NCBI RefSeq assembly: GCF_024679095.1
Contig: NC_066567.1
Location: 9,015,617-9,079,616 of the forward strand
DNA length: 64,000 bases
DNA from: Eriocheir sinensis
Lineage: Eukaryota; Arthropoda; Malacostraca; Decapoda; Varunidae
Reading direction: 5' to 3'
The notes beneath the pieces were generated by a model, which had not been told where the DNA came from, did no database searches, and saw nothing but the letters and a program-made list of their open reading frames with translations. The translations under genes and the position numbers were made by a program. This document shows positions 13,670 through 26,120 of this stretch, in pieces; within the stretch, counting starts at the first letter, position 1; every line of letters begins with the position of its first letter.

Positions 13670-14560
13670 GTTGTAGTAGTAGTAGTAGTAGTAGTAGTAG
13701 TCTTGCATAGCCGACCACCTGTAAAAGAAGAAAAAACAAATTAACTTCTCGTATTTTTCAAGTATATCAAGAAAATGCAAAAACAACACAAAAAAGTATT
13801 ATATTAGATGGAGATGCAAGGTAAAGAAAGATAAAGAAAATGTAAAGGAAGAAAAAAATCAAATAAATCTATCTATCTATCTGTGTATCTATCTATCTAT
13901 CTTTTTCTTATCTTAATCATTCCCTTTCTACACCTTTCCATTTTCCTTCTCCTCATCTTCTTTCATCAATCTTTTTCCTTCATCTTCTCTTTTCTTTTTC
14001 TTCCTCCTTCCAACCCTCGATCGCTCCCTTTCTACACCTCACTTTCCCTTTTCCCTTCCCTCATCTTCTTTTATCTGCCTCTCCTTCATCTTCTCTTTTC
14101 TTCCTCTTCCTCCTTTCATCCTTCACCTTATATTCTGTTATCAATCCTTCCTTCATATTTCCTTCCTCTTCCTTCCTTCATCCTTTCCCTTATCTTCTCT
14201 TATCAATCTTTCCATCTTCTTCTCTTTCCTTCAATTTCATCCATTACCTTCTCTCTCTCTCTCTCTCTTCTATTTTACTTTTCCTCCACTTAATTCTCTC
14301 CATTTTATCTCCATTCCTTTCCTCCACTTCTTCCCTTTTCTTCTCTTCCCTTCCAATCATTTTTTATCACTTTTTTTTCCATTCAAATTACCTTTTCCTC
14401 CACCTCCTTCCTCCTTCCTCCCCACCTGCCATATATTCTCTCCACTTTATCTCCATTTCTCCCTTCCACTTTGACTTTCTATTCCCACTTTCTCTCCTCT
14501 CCTTCTCTCCCCTCCTCCCCTTCTCCTCCCCTTCCCTTCCCTTCATTGCATTCCTAGTAG
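13670..14560. repeat. (GTA)n, (CTAT)n and pyrimidine-rich tract
   Basis: GTA run at 13672-13700, CTAT run at 13868-13900, then C/T-rich sequence with CTTCC and TTTCC words to 14550. Confidence 0.88.
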
Positions 14561-14679
14561 ACGTGTGTGTCCCTTCAACGCTCTACACAATTCATCATGG
14601 TCATCCCCCTTCCTTCTCTCTCTCTCTCTTGACGGGTTTGATGCTAACCAATGTAAGGTTGAGAGATAGATTCAAGGTT

Positions 14680-14681
14680 TT

Positions 14682-14728
<47 letters not shown>

Positions 14729-14798
14729 ACGGTAATCCATTTTATCTATTTCCCGTTTTTGTTTACTGCTTTCTTTCTTCCTTTTCCGTTTTCTTGTC

Positions 14799-14835
<37 letters not shown>

Positions 14836-14926
14836 CTCCCTTATGCTAAAAACTTCACAAGGAACACAACCCAGCGCTGCCTGCCTGCCTGACACTTTGG
14901 CATTCACAGGTGGAAATGTTGATCCA

Positions 14927-15006
<80 letters not shown>
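14680..15006. repeat. (CT)n and (GA)n microsatellites
   Basis: CT runs near 14683-14724 and 14802-14834, and a GA run at 14931-15006 abutting TTAGG-like repeat. Confidence 0.95.
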
Positions 15007-15009
<3 letters not shown>

Positions 15010-15118
15010 GTTAGGTTGGGTTAGGTTAGGTCAGGTTAGGTTAGGGTCAGGTCAGGTTAGGTCAGGTTAGGTTAGGGTCAGGTCAGGTTAGGTCAGGTTA
15101 GGTTAGGTTAGGTTAGAT
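15007..15118. repeat. TTAGG-like interstitial array, third copy
   Basis: GGTTA and GGTCA pentamers, including a duplicated ~25-bp higher-order unit with GTTAGGGTCAGGTCAGG. Confidence 0.9.
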
Positions 15119-15119
15119 A

Positions 15120-15975
<856 letters not shown>

Positions 15976-16059
15976 ACAGACCAAAAAAAAAGATAAAACA
16001 ACAGAAAACAACAACACCAACAAAAACAAAATCTAAAAACAAAAAAACAAAACCTAGCC

Positions 16060-16560
16060 CTCTCCACCCCCCAAAAGATAGCCCCCCCAAAAAATAGCCC
16101 CCTTCAAAAAATAGACCCCCCAAAATAACAAAATAAAAATATCCCCCCCAAAAAAAATAAAAAATAACAGCAAAATAAAAAAAAAAAAAAAAAAAAATAC
16201 CCCCCAAAAAAATACCCCCCCAAAAATGCCCCCCAAAAAAATTGCCCCCCAAAAGAAATAGCCCCCCCAAAGAAATAGCCCCCCCCAAAAATACCCCCCC
16301 CAAAAAAATAGCCACCCTAAAAAAAAGAGCTCCCATAAAAGACCCCCTCTAAAAAATAGCCCCCCAAAAAATAATAGCCCCCCCCTAAAAAACTAGCCCC
16401 CCCAAAAAAATACCCCCCAAAAAATAGCTCCCCTCAATAAAACTAGCCCTCTCAAAAAATATAGCACCCCAAAAAAAACTAGACCTCAAAAAATATGAGC
16501 CCCCCCCAAAAAAATAGCCCCTCAAAAAAATAGCCACCCAAAATACCAGCCCCTAACAAT
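16060..16560. repeat. C6A6-type array (CCCCCCAAAAAAATAG)
   Basis: About 30 irregular units of four to seven C, four to eight A and often TAG. The minus strand therefore carries repeated G-runs separated by T-runs. A 407-codon minus-strand frame across 15113-16336 is an artefact of this and the GA tract. Confidence 0.93.
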
Positions 16561-16740
16561 CTACATCTAAAGGTAATTCCATCCTGAACTTTCCGCCGTA
16601 ATGAGACGAATCTTTCCCCTCTCGGCCTCACGGAAGCTCACCTGAATATGTAACACCTATCCTACGCTCCCCGGGCCGCCCTTCCCGCCTGACTTAAGAT
16701 GTGCTGGACTTTACAATGAGACCTCTGGGTGGGTTTAATG
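16560..16740. other. Non-repetitive island 2 kb upstream of the neuroparsin promoter
   Basis: Balanced sequence with AAAGGTAATTCC, CACCTGAATATG and CGGGCCGCCC between two long simple tracts. It could be a conserved regulatory patch; nothing else is seen. Confidence 0.25.
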
Positions 16741-18595
16741 AGAGGGAAAGGAGGTGAGGAGGAAGGGAAAGGAAGACGGGGGAGTAAGTAATCGGAGAGA
16801 AGGAAAGGAAGGATGGGAGAGTAATGGAAGAGAAGGAAAGGGAGGGAAAAAGAAGGGAAGTGGTGGGAAAGGTGAAAGGAGAAGAGAGAAAGGAAAAAAG
16901 GAAGGAAAGGTAAACAGAAGAGAAGGAAAGAGAAGAGGAAAAGACGAAAGGAAGGTTAAGTGGATGGAAGAGAGGAAGGGAAAGGGAAAGGAGAGAAAGA
17001 AGGAAAAATGAATGGAAGAGAAAGGAGAAGATAGAAAGAAATGAAAGAAGGAAAGGAAAATGGAACAGAAGGAAAGAAAAGGGGAAAAGACGAAAGGAAG
17101 GTTAAGTGGATGGAAGAGAGGAAGGGAAAGGGAAAGGAAAGAAAGAGGGCAAAATGGATGGAAGAGGAAGGAGAGGAGAGAGAAAAAGCAAAGAAGGAAG
17201 GAAAGGGAAAGGGAAGAGAAGGAAAGAAAAAAGGAAAAGACGAAAGGAAGGTTAAGTGGATGGAAGAGAGGAAGGGAAAGGGAAAGGAAAGAAAGAGGGC
17301 AAAATGGATGAAAGGGAGGAAAGAAAAAGAAAAGAAAGGAGAGGAAGAAGAAATGGTGGAAGGGAGAGAAGGGAAGGAAAGGAGAGAAAGGATGGAAGGT
17401 TAAGTGGATGGAAGAATGGGAGAGGAAGGAAGAGAAAGGAGGGAAGGAAGGAAGGGAAATGATAGGAAGGGAAGAAAGGGAAGGAGAGAAATATAGGAGA
17501 AAGGATGGAAGGGTGAGTAGATGGAATGAAAGAAGGAAGGGAAATGATGGGAAGGGAAGAAGGGGAAGAAGGAAAGGAGGGAAAGAAGGATGGAACGGTG
17601 AGTGGAAGAAAAGGAGGAAGAGAAAGGAAAGAAGGAAGGGTAGATATCACAATGAGTCCTTCGTGTGACCTTCATGCTGACGAGAAGGAAGAGGTGGAAG
17701 ATAGAAAAGATGGGAAGGAAAGAAGAAGGGAAATAGTGTGATGGGAGGGAAGGAGAAGGGAAAGAAAGGAGAGAAAGAATGAAGGATGGGTAAGTGAATG
17801 GAAGAAAGGAAGGAAGAAGGGAAGGAAGCGAAAATGGAAGGAAGGAAAAAGGAAGAAAGGGCAAAAGGCAGAGAGAAAAGGAAGGGCAGATAAGAAATTG
17901 AAAAAGGGCAGAACAGAAAGAAAAGGGCAAGGCAGATAAAGAGGGAAAGGGCAAGGAAAAGAAAACGGAAAAGTGCAAAGGGCAGAGCAAGGAGAAAGGG
18001 GAAAAAGGGCAGTCCAGGAAGAAAGGGAAGAGCAATTAGAGAAGGAAGGGAAGGGCGGGGAAAAAGGGAAGTGCAGGAAGAGAAAGGGAGAAAGGGCAGA
18101 GCAGGAAGGGAGAAAGGGAAGAGCAATTAAAGAAGGAGAAAGGGAAGGGCAGGGAGAAAGGGCATAGCAGGATGAGAAAGAAAGAAAGAGCAGAGCAGGA
18201 AGAAAGGGCAGGGCTGGGAGAGTAAGGGCACCGCAGAAAGGGGGAGAAAAAAGGAATTAAAGGAGAAAGGGAAGGGCAGGGAGAAAGGGCAGTACAGGAA
18301 GAGAAAGGGAGAAAGGGCAGAGCAGGAAGAAAGGGTAGGGCTGGGAGAGTAAGGACAGCGCGGAAAGGGAGAAAAAAGGAGCATTTAGAGAAAAAAGGGC
18401 AGGAAGAAAGGGCAGTACAGGGAGAGAAACGGCAGCGCAGAAAAGGGAGAAAAGGAGAATGGGGAGAACAGGAAAAAGGGGATGGCAGTGAGGAGGGAAA
18501 GGAGGGAGAAAGGGCAAGGAGAAAGAAAGAAAGGGCATAGCAGAAAGCGAGAAAGGGCAGAGCAAAGATAGAAAGTAAGAAAGGGCGGGGCAACA
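16740..18595. repeat. 1.85-kb purine tract with higher-order repeats
   Basis: Nearly all G/A on the plus strand. A ~145-bp unit with GACGAAAGGAAGGTTAAGTG recurs near 16943, 17090 and 17239. A second family with GGGCAG..CAGGAAGAAAGGGC runs from 17870 to 18595. A short non-purine break with TCACAATGAGTCC lies near 17645-17680. Confidence 0.92.
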
Positions 18596-18697
18596 TCAAC
18601 ATGAATTGGTCACGTGGCTCTGTACAACGAGGCTGGGGCATGGCAGGGGGGGCAGGGGCACGCACGTATATAAGCTGGTACCCGCGCACTGGCCCCT
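18596..18697 (+). promoter_or_regulatory. Probable neuroparsin core promoter with TATA box
   Basis: A TATATAAG box lies at 18667-18674, in a short stretch of balanced composition that ends about 700 bp of purine-rich repeat. A CACGTG E-box sits near 18611. A start of transcription about 30 bp after the TATA box would fall near 18697, just before a GC-rich segment that ends in a consensus splice donor. TATA boxes are common on peptide-hormone genes. Assignment to neuroparsin is inferred because the next plus-strand coding exon, at 30083, is preceded by a splice acceptor and therefore needs an upstream leader exon. No other start with this architecture lies between here and the coding exon, except the weaker one at 26.69 kb. 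Confidence 0.5.
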
Positions 18698-18805
18698 CTG
18701 AGCATAGCCTGACGCCGCAGAGACGAGGTGCGCGCGCCGTCTAAAGCCTCCACCACCTTCACCACCACCACCACCACCACCACCGCTCCACCACCACCCC
18801 CAGCC
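18697..18805 (+). other. Probable noncoding leader exon (5' UTR) of neuroparsin
   Basis: This GC-rich segment contains a CCA-triplet run and ends at an excellent splice donor, GTAAGT, starting at 18806. It follows the TATA box by the usual distance. No ATG opens a long frame in it. The matching acceptor would be the CAG ending at 30071, giving an intron of about 11.3 kb. The 5' boundary is estimated from TATA spacing, not seen directly. RNA evidence would be needed to confirm the splice. Confidence 0.45.
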
Positions 18806-19180
18806 GTAAGTAGACAGACAGATCGACAAATATGAACACCAGAAAGGATAGACAGACAGACGCTTAGAGAGACACACACTAAGAGAGTCACATTTTACAA
18901 GGCTTTCGTAGATGGGGATAGTACAGTGAGTTGTGCGAGACAGACAGACAGACAGACAGACATTGATGCCAGAAAAGACAGAAAGACAGACACTAAAGCC
19001 AGGAAAAGACAGGCAGATAGACAGTAAGAGTCATAGTCTCAATTTTAACTCACACTGTATAAGGTTTTCAGTTGTAGGTGTGTCCATGGATAGTAAGAGA
19101 CAGACAGACAGACAGGCAGACACGAAGGTCACTAAAGACAGACTGACAGACACCAAGGACGGACAGACAGACGGTAAGGG
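18806..19180. other. CAGA-rich intronic sequence
   Basis: Start of neuroparsin intron 1 with (ACAG)n runs near 18940-18962 and a loosely repeated CACTAAAGCCAGGAAAGACA motif. No exon. Confidence 0.5.
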
Positions 19181-19650
19181 CCATAGCCTCAATTTCAGGA
19201 CCTAGACACCAGTATTTGCTAAGACTTTCATATGATTTGTAAGGAAAAAAATGACAAGAGAAAACAGATACTTAAAACAGACAGACACTATGGGATATAT
19301 TCTCAACTTCAGGGCAACACAACCCCATATGGAGCTTTCGTATAGATTTGGGGACCTAAACACCAGTATTTGCTAAGACTTCCATATGATTTGTAAGGAA
19401 AAATGTAGAAGAGAAAAGACACATTAACACAGACAGACAGACACTATGGGATATATTCTCAACTTCAGGGCAACACAACCCCATATGGAGCTTTCGTATA
19501 GGTTTGGGGTATATCCATGGGTAGTTTTGTGACCCCAGTGATAGTCTGACAAGGCCTCTGCACCATGAATGTAAAAAGCAACTCCACTGTGGCCTTTGAA
19601 AATAGTTGTTGAGAACCGAAATCGTTTGGAAAGGAACAAAGAGACAAGAA
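19180..19650 (-). repeat. Diverged copy of the ~103-bp module family plus a local duplication
   Basis: A block with TATGGGATATATTCTCAACT and CCCCATATGGAGCTTTCGTA occurs twice (about 19290-19350 and 19446-19505). The second runs on into a minus-strand module copy (GACCCCAGTGATAGTCTGAC, GGCCTTTGAAAATAG). Confidence 0.65.
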
Positions 19651-20480
19651 ATGATAACCAGATAAATATACCCATCTAAGCCACGTGTATTTATAGATTG
19701 ATGATAATAGGATGATAAGAAGGAAGATTAGAGGAAGACACTGAGAATTATAAGCAATCACCCCGCAACAGTGAGTACAGACAAACACACGCACGTACAG
19801 ACAGCGAACTAAATCACGCTCCACCGTAGAATAAGTGCAGGAGAATGAACTAAGAAATATTACCAAGTTTTTTTTTTTTTTATTACGTTCAAAACATTCG
19901 TAATAGGATTCACTACACGCTGCTATTATTTTTTTTTATTCCTCTTTTTTTTTTCATTGGATTGTAACTTTATAGGATCGAATTGCCTTTCTCTGGTAGT
20001 TCAATCTTTCTCTCTCTCTCTCTCTCTCTCCCTATCCGTTCGTCTCTCCCTCTGTTTTTCTCTCTCATATTCAAATTACAGTGGATATCATTCTTTTACG
20101 TATTCTTCTCTTCCTTTCAACAACTTCATAGGATCGAATCTCCTTTCTCAGTTAAATAATATCTCTCCCTCCCTTTCTCCCTCTTCCTATCTCTCCCTTA
20201 GACCTAAATTTCACCTGAGATCATTACCCTCCTCCTTCACCCCTTTTCATTTCACTGCAACTTCATACGATAGTCTCCTTTCTCTGGCAAGTTACTCTCT
20301 CTCTCTCTCTCTCTCTCTGATTTACAACGCAACAGTAATGACACCAGTTTCCCTCAGCATCCCCCATCACTCACAGCAAGTCTTCGCGTCCCCCAAGTCA
20401 AGGTGGGTCAGCTGATTCAGGACTTAGGTAGGTTCACACTCTCAGACACTCCAGCCTCTCACATCAGCAATTTTCAAAGG
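19650..20480. other. Intronic sequence, no gene seen
   Basis: Contains CT runs at 20008-20030 and 20298-20318, and a ~140-bp partial duplication with TAACTTTATAGGATCGAATT / CAACTTCATAGGATCGAATC. Confidence 0.5.
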
Positions 20481-21330
20481 CCAAAAAAGAGATTAATCGG
20501 GTTCTAATGAGTGTTTCCTTAGATTCACGGTACAGAGGAAGAGTCAGACTACCACCAGGGTCATTAAGCTACGCCTGGAAATGCCCACAACTCCTACGAA
20601 AGCCTTGTCAAATATGTGTGTTTGGGTTCATGGTACAGAGGAAGGGTCAGACTATCACTAAGGTCATGAAACTACCCCTGGAAATGCCCACAACTCCTAC
20701 GAAAGCCTTGTCAAATATGTGTGTTTGGGTTCATGGTACAGAGGAAGGGTCAGACTATCACTAAGGTCATGAAACTACCCCTGGAAATGCCCTGAACCCC
20801 TATGAAAGCCTTGTCAAATATGTGTTCTTGGATTCATGGTACAGAGGAAGAGTCAGACTACCACCAGGGTCATGAAACTACCCCTGGAAATGCCCTGAAC
20901 TCCTATGAAAGCCTTGTCAAATATGTGTGTTTGGGTTCATGGTACAGAGGAAGAGTCAGACTACCACCAGGGTCATTAAGCTACCCCTGGAAATGCCCTG
21001 AACTCCTATGAAAGGCTTGTCAAATATGTGTTCTTAATTGGGTTCATGGTACAGAGGAAGAGTCAAGACTACCACCAGGGTCATAACACTACCCCTGGAA
21101 AGGCCCACAGATCCTAGGAAAGCCTTGTCAAACATGTGTTCTTAATTGGGTTCATGGTACAGAGGAGGAGTCAGACTACCACCAGGGTCATTAAGCTACC
21201 CCTGGAAATGCCCACAGCTCCTACGAAAGCCTTGTCAAATGTGTGTGATTGGACGAGGAAATGTTTTAAGTGTGTGACCCTAGGACATGTACCTACTCTT
21301 AAAACATTTCGGCGTCTCGGTCCGCTTGTT
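20480..21330 (+). repeat. Dispersed element with ~103-bp module, tandemly expanded (7-8 units)
   Basis: Each unit contains GGTTCATGGTACAGAGGAAG, GTCAGACTACCACCAGGGTC, CTACCCCTGGAAATGCCC and CTACGAAAGCCTTGTCAAAT. A leader with TTTTCAAAGGCCAAAAAAGA precedes the array. The same module occurs singly or in short arrays at about ten other places in the window. Confidence 0.9.
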
Positions 21331-22000
21331 TGAAGAGCCTCTCGTGGAAGCTCCTGGGCATTTCATGGACTGCTTTGTGACACTGGCGATAATTTGACAC
21401 AGCTTCTGCGCCTTAAACGGGAAAAACACGCATGAAAACCGGGTTAGTCTCTGTGGCTTTGGAAAATAGTATAGTAATGTGAGAGTTTTACACGACTTCT
21501 GAATCTTGAACGGGAAAAACACGCATGAAAACCGGATTAGTCTTCTGTGACCTTAGAAAATAGTCGAAATGTGAGAGTTTTACACGACTTCTGCGTCTTG
21601 AACGGGAAAAAAAACGCATAAAAAACAGGTTAGTCTTCTGTGTGGCTTTGGAAAATAGTCGTAATGTGAGAGTTTTACACGACTTCTGGACCTTGAACGG
21701 GAAAAACACGCACGAATACCGGGTTAATCTTCTCTGTGGCCTTGGGAAATTGTCGCAGTGGAATCCCGATACGTTTAGGAGTGACCCAAAGACCGTATTC
21801 TCAAACCTGTCGGCGCCCAATTGCACATATATTACAAGGCTTTCGCAGGCGTTTCGGGCATTTTCAGGGGTAGTTTAATGGCCCTGGTGGTGGTTGAACT
21901 CTTCTTCTGTACCATGAATGTGAAAAAATCCTCAAGAAAGCCCGATTAATCTCCATTTTGACCTTTGAAAATAGTTTATGTGCCCTAGTAAGACCGAGGC
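21330..22000 (-). repeat. Diverged minus-strand subfamily of the ~103-bp module element
   Basis: About four ~85-bp units carry GTGAGAGTTTTACACGACTT, TTGAACGGGAAAAACACGCA and CGGGTTAGTCTTCTGTG, flanked by fuller module copies at 21340-21470 and 21840-21975. Confidence 0.75.
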
Positions 22001-22096
22001 AATGTGTGTTAGGCGAGGCGACTTTCTGTAGACCCTCGCGTGAAGTCGCTGGGTCTGCTGCGGTCATTATTCACTTACGATGCCTAGATATACTGC

Positions 22097-22154
<58 letters not shown>

Positions 22155-23200
22155 ACATACACGTTACTTATCTCTCTGTATCATCCTTCACTTAGAATCT
22201 AGATGTATGTGCTCTCTCTCTCTCTCTCTGTACTTGATTTACACTACCTACGCAATCACTTTTTTTTTCCTTTTTTTTTATTTTATTTATTTTATTTATT
22301 TTGTTCCGCCGGTGAGAGCAATAAAGTTTGTTCGCACACTATTTTATTGTCAACGGTTGAAGGGTATTAATAAATTCTGCACGCTAATGGATATACGGTG
22401 TAATCTATGGCGATGGCGCAGCGAGGCGGAAAAAAAATATAATAATAATAATAATGATAGCATGGGTGGGTGTTGTTCGTGTTGTTGTTATTGTTGTTTG
22501 GGGGGTAAGGGGGGTTGCTTGTTTTCTCTTTTTGTTGTTATTCTTTTCTTCTTTCTTCTTTTTTCTTTCTTCTTTCTTTTCTTTCTTTCTTCTTCCTTTC
22601 TTGATTTCTTTCTTTCTTTCTTCTTTCATCCTTGTTTCTTTCTTGTTTTTCTTTCCTTATGTCTTCTTTTTTCCTTTTTTTTCTTTCTTTTTTCTTTCTT
22701 CTTCCTTTCTTGTTTTCTTTCCTTCTTTTTTCTTTCATCCTTGTTTCTTTCTTGTTCTTATTTCCTTATTTGTTCTTTTTCCTTACTTTTTCTTCCTTCC
22801 TTCTTTCTTTCTTCCTCCCTTCTTGTTTTCTTTCCTTTTTCTTTCTTCTTTCATCCTTGTTTCTTTCTTGTTTTTCTTTCCTTATTTCTTCTTTTTCCTT
22901 CCTTTTTCTTCCTTCCTTCTTTCTTTCTTCTTCCCTTCTTGTTTTCTTTCCTTCTTCTTTCTTCTTTCATCCTTGTTATTTTCTTGTTCTTTCCTTATTT
23001 CTTATTTTTTCCTTCCATTTTCTTTCCTCTTTCTTCTTTCTCCTTCTTTCTTCCTTGTTCTTTCTTCCTTCTTTCTTCTTTCTCCTTCTTTCTTCCTTCT
23101 TCTTTTTTTGACTTTGAAAAAATAATATGGGTTGTTGTTGTTGTTGTTGTTGTTGTTGTTAGACAAGGAAGGTTGTTTCTTATAGTTTTCTTGTCCTAAA
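22000..23200. repeat. (CT)n and a 600-bp TTTCTTTCTTCC pyrimidine tract
   Basis: CT runs at 22100-22152 and 22212-22230. At 22530-23105 the plus strand is almost pure T/C, with a ~110-bp higher-order unit containing TTTCATCCTTGTTTCTTTCT. A GTT run lies at 23129-23160. The 413-codon frame across it is an artefact. Confidence 0.9.
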
Positions 23201-23214
23201 AAAAATTGTACCTT

Positions 23215-23480
23215 CGCAAAAAAATTTCCTCTCCTAAACAGCCATGAGAACCCGATTAATCTCCTTTTGTGGCCCTTGTGGAAATACTTGATGTACGAGG
23301 AGAGAATGTCTTAAAATTTGGACTTCAGTAACATTTTTTCCTCTCCTAAATTGATACGAACAAGTCACTCACTGAAAAAACACTTATGAAAATCCAACTA
23401 ATCTTCTTTTGGGCCCTTGGAAATACATGTTAGGAAAGGCCACAGCACTTGAGAATTTGGGCATGTTATTTTTTTTTCCC
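23215..23480 (-). repeat. Partial copies of the module element
   Basis: GAGAACCCGATTAATCTCC and GGAAATACTTGATG mark the element end. A second ~125-bp block with CCTCTCCTAAATTGATACGA and AACAAGTCACTCACTGA occurs twice (23340 and 23480). Confidence 0.6.
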
Positions 23481-23499
23481 CTCTCCTAAATTGATACGA

Positions 23500-23826
23500 A
23501 CAAGTCACTCACTGATAGCCGTCCATTCCTCTCCCAACGACCCCCTCCCCTCCCCCACCCCTGCCAGTCTCGGTACATTAAACTACACGAGTGAAATGAA
23601 TATATTACACACTAAATTATTACATACAACCCCCCGTTATGCTAAACACGCCCTCTACATTATCATCACAGTTCTGTTCAACGCATCGCCGCCTACAACC
23701 ATTTATTATCCGCCTAAATGAAGAGAAACAAGTCACTGTCAGGCTCCGGCATTACTCTGGACACCGTTACCAGCTCTCCAGTGTTACCAGAGCGACAAGA
23801 CCCTAATTAATCTCACTCTAAATGGT

Positions 23827-23889
<63 letters not shown>

Positions 23890-24040
23890 CATGACTAATT
23901 GGGGGCCTTAATGACGTCCAGTTAGCCCTCATTATCGGGTCCTCGGTCAGGGTATCAATTTAATGAGCTTGAGATTATAAAATGTTTAAAAGTCAGTTAG
24001 TTTTGATGTTTCTCTTCACGTTTGTTTAGTGTGGTGTGAT
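23500..24040. other. Intronic sequence with possible regulatory island
   Basis: Holds a CT run (23830-23886). Balanced flanks carry CCCTAATTAATCTC, ACTAATTGGGGGCC and AATGACGTCC, which are homeodomain- and CRE-like sites. No coding frame. Confidence 0.3.
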
Positions 24041-24049
24041 GTGAACGAA

Positions 24050-24790
24050 TGATGTCAGTTACTAGGCTGCTTTATTTAGTTACCTGTTCATTTGTATTAT
24101 CAGGTGTTCACTGTTATCGAGCAATTACTAGGCTACGTTATCCAGTTATCGTTACCTGTTCGTCTATGTTACCAGGTGTTCAGTGTTATCGAGCAATTAC
24201 TAGGCTACGTTATTCAGTTATCGTTACCTGTTCGTCTATGTTACCAGGTGTTCAGTGTTATCGAGCAATTACTAGGCTATGTTATTCAGTTATCGTTACC
24301 TGTTCGTCTAAGTTATCAGGTGTTCAGTGTTATCCAGCAATTACTAGGCTACGTTATTCAGTTATCGTTACCTGTTCGTCTATGTTATCAGGTGTTCAGT
24401 GTTATCGAGCAATTACTAGGCTACGTTATTCAGTTATCGTTACCTGTTCGTCTAAGTTACCAGGTGTTCAGTGTTATCGAGCAATTACTAGGCTATGTTA
24501 TTCAATTATCGTTACCTGTTCGTCTAAGTTATCAGGTGTTCAGTGTTATCGAGCAAGCTGAAATAAGACTTACCCAACCAATTAATTCATGACTAGGCTA
24601 CGATATACAGTTCTCGTTACCTGCTCGTCAATATTATCAGGTGTTCAGTGTTATCGAGCAAGCAAAAAAAATAAGACACCAGCTAACTCACTACTAGGCT
24701 ACGTTATTCATTTATCGTTACCTGTTCATCTATGTTATGAGGTGTTCAGTATTATCGAGCAAGCTAAAAAATAAGACTTACAAACCAGCT
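24050..24790. repeat. 72-bp minisatellite, about seven full copies plus decayed ones
   Basis: The unit contains TTATCGAGCAATTACTAGGC, TTATCGTTACCTGTTCGTCT and CAGGTGTTCAGTG. The 72-bp period keeps two frames open, but codon content is fixed by the repeat and no coding role is supported. From 24.56 kb on, units lengthen with AAGACTTAC-type inserts. It lies in neuroparsin intron 1. Confidence 0.92.
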
Positions 24791-25069
24791 AAATCATTAT
24801 TCTTATTTTTATTCATTATTTTGACTCATTATTCAGATTTATTATTATGACATTATTCTGATGCTTTTTTTTTTCCTCATTGTACCCTATTTTAGCATAA
24901 CTGTCAGTGGGATTTCTTGTTTCCTCTTTTTTTTCTTTTTCTTTTGTGTCCTTGAGCTGCCTCCTTTTCTGTATGTATATAAGGAAAGCCTATCCATTAT
25001 ATCATTATACAGACTGAATCGTTACCATCCTTTCAATCGTACTAACCATACCTCAAAATACCTAACTTG

Positions 25070-25250
25070 CCACTATCCTTCGCTAGTAAGAAGAGTGTAT
25101 CAAGGCACCTCTCCACCCGAAATTGACCTCTCTTTTGGCTACTCTACTTTTTATCTTTTATAGGAGCGGTGAGTAGCGGACTTCTTCTTTTTTGTACTCT
25201 TTTTATTGCCCTTGAGCCGTGTCCTCTGATGTAAAAAAAAAATAATAATA
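25070..25250 (+). mobile_element. LINE 3' tail in neuroparsin intron 1
   Basis: It contains GGCACCTCTCCACCCGAAAT, GAGCGGTGAGTAGCGG, a T run, TTGCCCTTGAGCCGTGTCC and an A-rich tail. It is followed immediately by an opposite-strand copy. Confidence 0.75.
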
Positions 25251-25254
25251 ACTT

Positions 25255-25620
25255 CTGTTCGAATTCCCTCCCTATTATTTTTTACAGTAAAGGAGACAGT
25301 TAAAGGGGCTAAATAAAGACAAAAAAAAGCAGATGGCGCTCGATTTGGGAGGCGAAAAAGGGTTAAAATCGTATGGAGAGATGTCATGGAGCTCCCCTCT
25401 TGCCACTTCCCACTTTCTTCCGCTATTAAGTTCCGTTCTAATTTCCTTCCCATTATTTTTTTTGAGTAAAGGAAACAGTTCAAGGGGCTAAATAAAGACA
25501 AAAAAAGCAGATGGCGCTCGATTTGGGAGCCGAAAGAGGGTTAAAATCGAATGAAGATGTCATAAAACTCCCCTCTTGCAAGCATTTAAGTCGTAGGCAG
25601 GAGGGAATACACACGATACA
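25255..25620 (-). mobile_element. Two minus-strand LINE tails in tandem
   Basis: Two copies about 185 bp apart share AAGGGGCTAAATAAAGACAA and AGATGGCGCTCGATTTGGGA. The second also keeps AAGTCGTAGGCAGGAGG, the complement of the tail's CCTCCTGCCTACGACTT. They belong to a diverged subfamily of the recurrent tail. Confidence 0.7.
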
Positions 25621-25810
25621 TTTATATAATTACGTGACCAGATGCAATGATAAATTAACACGTGGCCGAGTAATGAATTGACATCTGCCACTTTATTGCT
25701 TCATTGGTGCAAAGTAATTATTGGCGCCAGTGCGTGAACCCTGTGTGATTGTGCTTTTATTAATTGCGGGGGGGGAATATTACTTTTTAATTTGATTGCC
25801 GATTGATGAA
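25620..25810. promoter_or_regulatory. Possible intronic enhancer-like island
   Basis: 190 bp of unique sequence dense in ATAATTACGTGACC, AACACGTGGCC (an E-box), AGTAATTATTGG and TTATTAATTGCG. It stands out from the repeats around it in neuroparsin intron 1. Function is only inferred from motif density. Confidence 0.25.
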
Positions 25811-25823
25811 TGGTTTTTCTTTA

Positions 25824-25829
<6 letters not shown>

Positions 25830-25856
<27 letters not shown>

Positions 25857-25912
25857 AATTGCTCAGCGCTACCAAACAGAAGGAAAATACATTACATCAA
25901 TTATACCAAGGT

Positions 25913-25974
<62 letters not shown>

Positions 25975-26120
25975 GAAGGGGGGACGGGAAAGAGGGGGAC
26001 GGAACGGGGAGGGGAGGAGGCTTTTAACCATCAAAGCACCAACCAATGTTATCATCAAGAGAGAAGTGGGGAGAGGGAGGAGGGGTGGAGGGGAGGAAGG
26101 GGAGGGGGAAGCCATCACTA
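25830..26120. repeat. (GT)n, (GA)n and G-rich purine sequence
   Basis: GT run at 25828-25854, GA run at 25920-25968, then GGGAGGGG-rich sequence to 26110. Confidence 0.92.

Noticed and set aside
21958..23199. 413-codon plus-strand frame
   Set aside because: It translates a TTTC/TTCC tract and CT microsatellite; no domain and no plausible splice structure.
24049..24592. Two overlapping ~170-codon frames with a 24-residue repeat
   Set aside because: The 72-bp minisatellite keeps frames open; frames differ freely and no start context or domain supports coding.
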